Source: RGIG426 sp045639905 (GTDB lineage: Bacteria; Bacillota; Clostridia; Oscillospirales; Acutalibacteraceae). Taken from it: 64,000 nucleotides of DNA. The stretch is from the NCBI GenBank assembly GCA_045639905.1, contig JAZUDZ010000015.1, forward strand, positions 1 through 64,000. Reading direction: 5' to 3'. The notes beneath the pieces are model-generated. The model ran no database searches and was not told where the DNA came from. It was given only the letters and a program-made list of their open reading frames with translations. Shown here one piece after another: positions 57,899-64,000 of this stretch; within the stretch, counting starts at the first letter, position 1; each line of letters begins with the position of its first letter. Position numbers and translations under genes: made by a program.

Positions 57899-58809
57899 AA
57901 ACGAATTCCTTGAAAGGCGAGTATTTCCGTCAGCAATGGAAAAAGGATAGAGTTGCTTATGCATTCTTACTGCCGTATGCCATCTTCTTCATTACCTTTA
58001 CCATTTTGCCGGTTGTCATCTCTATTATATATGGTTTTACCTATTATAATATCTTCCAGCCCACCAAGTGGATCTGGTTTGACAACTATATTCGTCTTAT
58101 GACCACTGACAGCGTATTCCCGATCGCGCTTCAGAATACGCTCAAATTTGCCGTCATCACGGGACCCGGTGGATACATCTTGTCCTACTTGGTGGCATGG
58201 ATGATTAACGAAATCAACTCGAAAGTGCGTATGCTCTTCATCTTGATTTGTTATTCTCCGACCATTGCCGGATCGATTTACGTTGTTTTCAGCGTGTTGT
58301 TCTCCGGTGACGCTTATGGTTATATCAACAGCGTCTTGACCGAGTTCGGTATTATCGAGAAGCCGATTGAATGGTTGACCGACCCGAACTACATTTCCAC
58401 CGTTATCATTATCTGCGTACTATGGGGTAGTATGGGCGCCGGCTTCTTGTCGTTCGTCGCAGGCTTCCGTACCGTAGATCCGCAGTATTATGAAGCGGCT
58501 GCCATCGACGGTTTGCGCAACCGTTGGCAGGAACTCTGGTATGTAACACTCCCGATGATGAAACCGCAACTCTTGTTCGGTGCCACCATGAGTATTACCA
58601 GCTGTTTCTCCATTCACCAGCAGACAATCGCCTTGGCAGGTTATCCGTCCACTGAGGACGCAGTTACAACCATTGTTAACCTAATGGTTGACTATGGTTA
58701 CCAGCGATTTGATTTGGGTTATGCATCGGCAATGGCCACCGTGCTGTTCCTTATGATGCTTGTCTCTCGCTGGCTCATAAATAAATTGATTGCGAGGACG
58801 GGAACATGA
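57895..58809 (+). CDS. ABC sugar-type permease, MalF/UgpA family
   Basis: 304 aa, six membrane helices. The EAA loop is YYEAAAIDGLRNRWQELWYVTLPMM, which docks the ATPase. The N-terminus (AYAFLLPYAIFFITFTILPVVISI) is typical. Overlaps both neighbours by 4 bp. Confidence 0.95.
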   Translation: MKTNSLKGEYFRQQWKKDRVAYAFLLPYAIFFITFTILPVVISIIYGFTYYNIFQPTKWIWFDNYIRLMTTDSVFPIALQNTLKFAVITGPGGYILSYLVAWMINEINSKVRMLFILICYSPTIAGSIYVVFSVLFSGDAYGYINSVLTEFGIIEKPIEWLTDPNYISTVIIICVLWGSMGAGFLSFVAGFRTVDPQYYEAAAIDGLRNRWQELWYVTLPMMKPQLLFGATMSITSCFSIHQQTIALAGYPSTEDAVTTIVNLMVDYGYQRFDLGYASAMATVLFLMMLVSRWLINKLIARTGT

Positions 58810-59774
58810 CAGATACAAAGAAAAAGAAAACCAATCCCGTCTTGAGTGCTATCGGTAGTTTCTTCAAGACCGTGGGCGGCGCAATTAAAACCGTATTTAT
58901 TCGTATTCGCAGATTCCTGCGTCACGTCTTTGCCGTTAAGTCCATGCGTTCCTTGGGCGGTGATATCTTCGTTGTCATCTTCCTGGTGCTCTTCTCGGCA
59001 ATTATGGCCGTTCCGATGATTTATGTCATTTGTAACGCCTTTAAACCGTATGATGAATTGTTCTTATATCCGCCGCGTTTCTTCGTGCATAACCCCACAT
59101 TCGCGAACTTTAAGAACTTGTCCATCGTTATGAGCAACTCCTATGTTCCGTTTACCAGATATTTCTTTAATACCATCTTTATTACGGTAGCCGGTACAGG
59201 ACTCCACGTTATTTTTGCTTCCATGGCCGCTTATTCTTTGGAGAAAATCCATTTCAAAGGTCAGGATATCTTCTTTAACGCCGTTGTCGTGGCTTTGCTC
59301 TTTACTCCGAACGTTACTTCCATCCCGAACTTCATCATCATGAGTCGTTTGCACTTGGTGGATACCTACTGGGCCCTCATTATGCCGGCCATAGGTTCCT
59401 CCATGGGTCTGTTCCTTATGAAACAGTTCATGTCCAGCATTCATGATGCTATGTTGGAAGCCGCTCGTATTGACGGTGCCGGAGAACTGAAAATCTTCTT
59501 CAAAATCGTCATGCCGAACGTTAAACCCGCTTGGCTCACTTTGATTATCTTCTCTGCTACTGATTTGTGGAACAACACAGGTGGTGTTCTGATCCGTACA
59601 GAGCAAATTAAGCCGTTGGCTTTCGCGTTGCAACAGATCTCGCAGGGCGGTCTTGCCCGTGCCGGTGTTGCCGGAGCCATCAGCGTATTGCTTATGAGTG
59701 TTCCGATCATCCTGTTTGTAGTAACACAAAGTCAGATCTTGGATACCATGGCATCCTCCGGTATTAAAGAGTAA
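58806..59774 (+). CDS. ABC sugar-type permease, MalG/UgpE family
   Basis: 322 aa with six helices after a basic 50-residue N-terminus. The EAA loop is LEAARIDGAGELKIFFKIVMPNVKPA. Forms the heterodimeric channel with the preceding permease. No ATPase gene is in the operon, so a shared MsmX-type ATPase elsewhere must energise it. Confidence 0.95.
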   Translation: MTDTKKKKTNPVLSAIGSFFKTVGGAIKTVFIRIRRFLRHVFAVKSMRSLGGDIFVVIFLVLFSAIMAVPMIYVICNAFKPYDELFLYPPRFFVHNPTFANFKNLSIVMSNSYVPFTRYFFNTIFITVAGTGLHVIFASMAAYSLEKIHFKGQDIFFNAVVVALLFTPNVTSIPNFIIMSRLHLVDTYWALIMPAIGSSMGLFLMKQFMSSIHDAMLEAARIDGAGELKIFFKIVMPNVKPAWLTLIIFSATDLWNNTGGVLIRTEQIKPLAFALQQISQGGLARAGVAGAISVLLMSVPIILFVVTQSQILDTMASSGIKE

Positions 59775-59815
59775 TGCCGTATCCGAAAAAGTCAGAAGAA
59801 GGGAGTTAAAGGATT

Positions 59816-61477
59816 ATGAGAAAATCGTTACTCAGTGTGGTATTGATCCTCTGCATGCTGCTGACATTCTGTCCTGCAGTCTTTGCAGCCGGTGAGACAT
59901 CCGCACCCGAAGTATCAACTTCGGCCGACGCCGAGCTCGGCGCCGAAGATGTCGAGAACGAAGTGGTTGCCAACCAGGAATCCGTTTCCAAACCGACATC
60001 CGCCTTTACATCCTTTACCTATGATTGCTGGGGCAATACCGTACAGTGCCCGGATCCTTATACGCTGGTTCGCCGTGTTGACGGCGTAGCGATGGGCCTC
60101 GGGGACATCAAAAAGGTTATTGACGTCTATGCAGATAGTGAAGGATTTGTCTACCTGAGCACCAACGGTGACGAGGAAGACGATAACACCGTTATTAAAA
60201 TGGATACGCAGCTGAATGTCATCGCCCAGTGGAAGGGCTATTATGACAAAGGCAAATTTGTCCATTTCGTAAAACCCGCCGGTATTTTTGTTACCAATGA
60301 GGGAGAGGTATACATTTGCGACAGCAGTACGCTGGATGTATATCACTTCACGGTGAAAGACGACAAACTGAACCTGGTGATGACCATTGACGCACCGAGT
60401 CGTGAGGACAGTGCCGTTATCGATGAAGACTTCATCGAACGTTACATCCCCGCCAAATTGGTCGTAGACCATACCGACCGTGTGTACGTGGTTGCCACCA
60501 ACGTCAACGAGGGTATCGTCACCTTTACCAAAGAAGGTAAATTTGACGGTTTCCTGGCTGCCGGTAAGGTTACCGTTGACCCGTTCACCAAATTCATGAA
60601 GAAATACATTTATACCGAAGCACAGAAGGCCAGAGTGACCACCTTCGTTCCGATCGAGTACAACAACATCGATTTGGATAAAGAAGGATTCATCTTCTCC
60701 ACCTTGGCCGCCACGAACGAATCCACCGTTCTTTCCGAAATCAAGAGCAAAAAGGGAACAGAAGCCGGTGCACTGGTTCGTCGTCTGAATATGATGGGAA
60801 CCGACATTTTGAAACGTGATGGTTACACCCCGCCGGTCGGCGATACGGATGTAGACAAAACGATTGATAATAAGGATGCCACTTATCAGGGCATTTCCCA
60901 GATTACAGACGTTTCCACCAGCAATTACGGTACCTATGCCATTTTGGATAACAACCGTAATCATATCTTCGTTTACAACAATGAAGGTTATATGCTGTAT
61001 GCTTTCAGTGGCCCGGATGCAACCGCCGGTGGTATGACCACGCCGATTGCCCTTGCCCAGTGCGACAACTACATGTATGTCCTCGACAGCAACAGCCGTT
61101 CCATTTTCCTGTTCCAGCGCACGGATTTCTCGAACTCGGTTATCGAAGCAATTGCTTTGGAAAAATCCGGTAAGTATTCCGATGCTTCCAAGATTTGGAG
61201 CAAGGTGCTGGACTACGATGCAGTGTATGACCTCGCGTATCTCGGACTTGGTAAGACCGCTTACTGGAACCGTGACTACCAGGGCGCCAGCGAGTTGTTC
61301 AAACTTTGTAACAACCAGAGCTGGTACTCGAAAGCATGGGCAGAGATTCGTAAGGATGTTTTGGCGCAGTGGTTTATGCCGGTCGTCGTTGTCATCCTTG
61401 CCATTGTGGTCTTAAGCTTCGTTTTGAAAATCGTAAAGAAGAGAAAAAATAAAGCCAAGAAGGGAGATGCCGGATAA
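59816..61477 (+). CDS. NHL-like beta-propeller membrane protein
   Basis: 553 aa. Signal peptide (to about AVFAAG), then repeated propeller strands: IKKVIDVYADSEGFVYLSTNGD, KPAGIFVTNEGEVYICDSS, RVYVVATNVNEGIVTFTKEGKFD, GTYAILDNNRNHIFVYNNEGYMLYAF. A TPR-like pair of helices (YSDASKIWSKVLDYDAVYDLAYLGLGK) and a C-terminal membrane helix with a basic tail (about 520-553) follow, so it is anchored facing outward. Its stop shares one base with the next start. Role unknown; conserved next to Yip1-like and DUF5696 genes in such operons. Confidence 0.85.
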   Translation: MRKSLLSVVLILCMLLTFCPAVFAAGETSAPEVSTSADAELGAEDVENEVVANQESVSKPTSAFTSFTYDCWGNTVQCPDPYTLVRRVDGVAMGLGDIKKVIDVYADSEGFVYLSTNGDEEDDNTVIKMDTQLNVIAQWKGYYDKGKFVHFVKPAGIFVTNEGEVYICDSSTLDVYHFTVKDDKLNLVMTIDAPSREDSAVIDEDFIERYIPAKLVVDHTDRVYVVATNVNEGIVTFTKEGKFDGFLAAGKVTVDPFTKFMKKYIYTEAQKARVTTFVPIEYNNIDLDKEGFIFSTLAATNESTVLSEIKSKKGTEAGALVRRLNMMGTDILKRDGYTPPVGDTDVDKTIDNKDATYQGISQITDVSTSNYGTYAILDNNRNHIFVYNNEGYMLYAFSGPDATAGGMTTPIALAQCDNYMYVLDSNSRSIFLFQRTDFSNSVIEAIALEKSGKYSDASKIWSKVLDYDAVYDLAYLGLGKTAYWNRDYQGASELFKLCNNQSWYSKAWAEIRKDVLAQWFMPVVVVILAIVVLSFVLKIVKKRKNKAKKGDAG

Positions 61478-62112
61478 TGAAAAAAGACAGTAAATTCTTA
61501 GCGGGCCTGAAATATTCCGGCAACATCATTTCCCACCCGATCCAAGGTGTCTACGAAATGCGTTTCGAAGGCCAGGGCGATTTGAGTGCTTGCATTTTCC
61601 TGATGGTTTTATTTACCGCTTCCATTATTTGTAAGCAGGTATATACCGGCTTCATTTTCAATGGCATCAACTCGCGTGAGTACAGTGTACTTCGTGAGAT
61701 TGCAAACGTTTTGTTCCCGTTCTTCCTGTGGTGTATCGCCAACTGGTCGGTCACCGCTTTGATGGACGGTGAAGGACGTTTTAAGGACATTTACATGTCC
61801 CTCTGTTATGCAACGGTTCCGTTTATAGTGACAAACTTCCTGTACATCCCGATGAGCTACTGGTTCACGGCTGATGAATCCGGCTTCTTGTCCATCGTCA
61901 ACGGTATCGGTGAAGTGTTATTTATTCTGTACGCATTCGTCGGAAACTTAACCATTCACCAGTTCTCGCTGAGCAAGGCTATATTCACGGTTATCATCAC
62001 GGTCTTCGGTATGGTCTTCATCATGTTCCTCATGGTGTTGTTTGCAAGTATGTTTGACTCACTGTACAGTTATATCAGCGGTATTGTTACCGAAATTCAA
62101 CTAAGGGTGTGA
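61477..62112 (+). CDS. Yip1-domain membrane protein
   Basis: 211 aa, five predicted helices. ISHPIQGVYEMRFEGQGDLSACI followed by VLFPFFLWCIANWSVTALMDGEGRFKDIYMSLCYATVPF matches the bacterial YIP1 family, of unknown biochemical role. The TAATG overlap with the upstream gene indicates coupled translation. Confidence 0.88.
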   Translation: MKKDSKFLAGLKYSGNIISHPIQGVYEMRFEGQGDLSACIFLMVLFTASIICKQVYTGFIFNGINSREYSVLREIANVLFPFFLWCIANWSVTALMDGEGRFKDIYMSLCYATVPFIVTNFLYIPMSYWFTADESGFLSIVNGIGEVLFILYAFVGNLTIHQFSLSKAIFTVIITVFGMVFIMFLMVLFASMFDSLYSYISGIVTEIQLRV

Positions 62113-62116
62113 TCAG

Positions 62117-64000
62117 GTGAAAAGAATGAACATGAAACATTTCCTCGTTTGTTTGCTGATTGCCTGCATGCTCCTTGGTCTTACCGGATGCGCAGGGCAG
62201 AGCACATTGTTTACCGAACTTACGGACGATGCTGTCAATGCCTGGCATACTTCTGATAAGAATATGGAACAAACCGCAGACATGCTTGGTCTTCAAAAGA
62301 TGGAACAGATTGCCACCGACGGCGGCATGACGTTGTATCTGAACAAGCAAACGACGGAAATCGCCGTCAAGACAAAAGACGGCACCGTATGGTACTCCAA
62401 CCCCCAGGATCGTCTGGGCTACAACAAAAACCGTTTGGCCACCTATTCTTCTCAGCTTTTAGTAACACAGATTGACTCTTCTGAGACAACCAGTGTCGTT
62501 AACAACTTTGAGGAAAGCGTCCAGTACGGACAGTTCGACATTAAAAAGAACAAAAACGGTGTGGATATTACCTATTTGTTTGGTAAGAAGGTAGAAACCC
62601 CGTTGTACCCGATGGCCATGACCATCGACAAGTTTGAAGAAATACTGAATCAGCTTGATAAATCTGAGCAGTATAAATTCAAAAAGTATTATGGTTTGAT
62701 TGATATGACCAATTTGACAGATCAACAGACCATTACCGCCATTTCCGAAAAATATTTGAACGCTGCCGACCTCGGTCAGATCCGCGTGCTCAAAAACTCG
62801 CCGTCTCAGATTGAGCGAAACAACGTTGTGAAATATTTGGAGGAATGCGGTTTTACCGCAGAGGATCGTGATGAGCAGGAGAAAGCCGTCGGTTTTGTCG
62901 GCAACGAAAACACCACTGCCTACTATGTCATCACCATGTCCTATGTTTTGGAAAACGGTCGTCTGAATGTCAGTATCCCGGCGGATAAGATTGAAGCTTC
63001 GGATAACATCACCATTCAGGGAATCACCGTTCTCCCGCACTGGAATACCGACAAAGGTGTGAAATCCACCAATGTCTTGATTCCGGACGGCTCCGGCGCC
63101 ATCGTCAACATGGGTGTCACCGCTGCTTCCGGCACATCCCAGTACAAAGAAAGATTCTACGGCACGGATTATGCTTTGAACCAGAAGAACGGCGTTTCCA
63201 ATAAGAATTCGCTGTATTTCCCGATTTACGGCATTATGAACAAAGACGCTGCCATGTACGGTGTTGCCACCGGAGCAGATGCTTCTGCTTACATGACCGT
63301 TGAACCGTGCAGCAATGTAAATACCGCACCCGGTTATGCCGGCTTCTATTTCCAGATGGTGGATACCGAAGAAGTGTTGATGAGCAATGACTCAACCAAC
63401 ACCGTTACCACCTACGCCAACGAGGCGGTTCTGGATGAGATCAAAGTCGACTACACCTTCCTTGAGAAAGGAAAGAAAGACTGGGTCGCCATTGCACAGG
63501 ATTATAAAGGCCGTCTCGAAAAAGAGAACGCCTTGTCCACCGGCGGTGCCACGGATAAAGTTCCGGTCAATGTGAACCTGCTCGCTTCCGTTGATGATAT
63601 TAAGACGGTTTTGGGTGTTCCCACCGAGTACATTGTTCCGCTGACCACCGCAAAACAGGCGGAAGAAATTGCTTCAGGTCTTAAAGAACTTTTGCCGGAC
63701 AACAGCCTTATCATGGAATACGACGCCTGGACAAAGGGTGGCGTGAAATCCATGGTTCAGGATAAAGTCCGTGTGGAGAGCAAAGTCGGTAAGGTCGGCG
63801 ATATACAGTCCTTGATTGATAAGACCAAGGAACTCGGCATTGACTTCTATCCGATGGTGGATACGCAGTATGTGTATCGTAACAAGGCTTTTGATGCCTT
63901 CACCACAACCGGTGGTGCTTCCCGCGGTATCATGCGTGAAGCTTCCTATAAAGCCGACTTTAACATTTCCAACTTTATGGCGGATGCCGATGGCTTCTAC
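62117..64000 (+). CDS. DUF5696-like lipoprotein, truncated by the window end
   Basis: At least 628 aa, open to the last base. The GTG at 62117 is preferred because TAAGGGTGTGATC just upstream matches 11 of 13 anti-SD bases; ATGs at 62126 and 62132 are alternatives. Lipobox LTGC-A follows a signal peptide. Mature region features include TTEIAVKTKDGTVWYSNPQDR, VNVLIPDGSGAIVNMG-like and YFPIYGIMNKDAAMYGVATG, and later LIMEYDAWTKGGVKSM and GIDFYPMVDTQYVYRN, reminiscent of a TIM-barrel glycosidase-like domain. This fits DUF5696 proteins in carbohydrate ABC operons; enzymatic activity unproven. Confidence 0.82.
   Translation, partial: MKRMNMKHFLVCLLIACMLLGLTGCAGQSTLFTELTDDAVNAWHTSDKNMEQTADMLGLQKMEQIATDGGMTLYLNKQTTEIAVKTKDGTVWYSNPQDRLGYNKNRLATYSSQLLVTQIDSSETTSVVNNFEESVQYGQFDIKKNKNGVDITYLFGKKVETPLYPMAMTIDKFEEILNQLDKSEQYKFKKYYGLIDMTNLTDQQTITAISEKYLNAADLGQIRVLKNSPSQIERNNVVKYLEECGFTAEDRDEQEKAVGFVGNENTTAYYVITMSYVLENGRLNVSIPADKIEASDNITIQGITVLPHWNTDKGVKSTNVLIPDGSGAIVNMGVTAASGTSQYKERFYGTDYALNQKNGVSNKNSLYFPIYGIMNKDAAMYGVATGADASAYMTVEPCSNVNTAPGYAGFYFQMVDTEEVLMSNDSTNTVTTYANEAVLDEIKVDYTFLEKGKKDWVAIAQDYKGRLEKENALSTGGATDKVPVNVNLLASVDDIKTVLGVPTEYIVPLTTAKQAEEIASGLKELLPDNSLIMEYDAWTKGGVKSMVQDKVRVESKVGKVGDIQSLIDKTKELGIDFYPMVDTQYVYRNKAFDAFTTTGGASRGIMREASYKADFNISNFMADADGFY

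Noticed and set aside
1..64000. CRISPR arrays, insertion sequences, prophage
   Set aside because: No regularly spaced repeats, transposase or phage structural genes were seen on either strand.

Overview
The window reads as chromosome of a low-to-mid GC Gram-positive anaerobe, most likely class Clostridia near the Oscillospiraceae/Ruminococcaceae. The evidence is a Firmicutes-type dcw cluster with a PASTA-bearing penicillin-binding protein, a MurE carrying the DNPR motif of meso-diaminopimelate-adding enzymes, a class III (strictly anaerobic) ribonucleotide reductase, a membrane pyrophosphatase, ATP-type PEP carboxykinase, ECF transporter S components, the IscU-like/GGGtGRT pair, and strong AGGAGG ribosome binding sites with TTGACA-17-TATAAT promoters. 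No rRNA operon, CRISPR array, insertion sequence or prophage was seen.

Layout. 1-6.7 kb (minus): a cysteine desulfurase / sortase / thiI / CinA-sortase operon that mixes tRNA thiolation with two sortase-fold membrane proteins, the second lacking both catalytic residues. 6.7-13 kb (minus): DUF951, prfA, a Sua5-CoaE fusion, a lytic transglycosylase, an M18 aminopeptidase and mtaB, driven by one consensus promoter. 13-24.4 kb (minus): dcw cluster mraZ-rsmH-ftsL-pbp-murE-mraY-ftsW-murG-ftsQ, then ftsZ with its own promoter; murC, murD, murF and ftsA are not in this stretch. 24.7-25.7 kb (plus): a DivIVA-like coiled-coil protein and a PC4/YdbC protein. 25.7-31 kb (minus): rpsF-ssb-rpsR, nrdG, and nrdD-trxB, with a tandem NrdR-box pair over the nrdD promoter. 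31.2-34.5 kb: prfB, tRNA-Gln, an unknown protein, a promoter-to-terminator transcript holding only micro-ORFs, tRNA-Lys and a small lipoprotein.

34.5-49.8 kb is a mosaic of single genes and small operons: pyrophosphatase, a corrinoid-activase-like ferredoxin/ASKHA protein with an HD nucleotidase, a zinc-ribbon membrane protein, a lipid kinase with an rRNA methyltransferase, tRNA-Arg followed by a solitary HipA-like kinase, a GntR-regulated ABC exporter with a perfect operator, pckA, and a divergent MocR regulator / ECF S-component pair.

49.9-64 kb (plus): the IscU-like/GGGtGRT pair; a cobalamin riboswitch controlling a DUF4430 (transcobalamin-like) lipoprotein and an ECF S component, which looks like a B12 uptake system with its own surface binding protein; and a seven-gene carbohydrate-type ABC importer operon without an ATPase gene. 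That operon combines a normal binding lipoprotein, a 1022-residue binding protein with two extra N-terminal beta modules, two permeases, a beta-propeller membrane protein, a Yip1-like protein and a DUF5696-like lipoprotein that runs off the window. The micro-ORF transcript, the B12 system and the large ABC operon are the strongest candidates for under-described biology.
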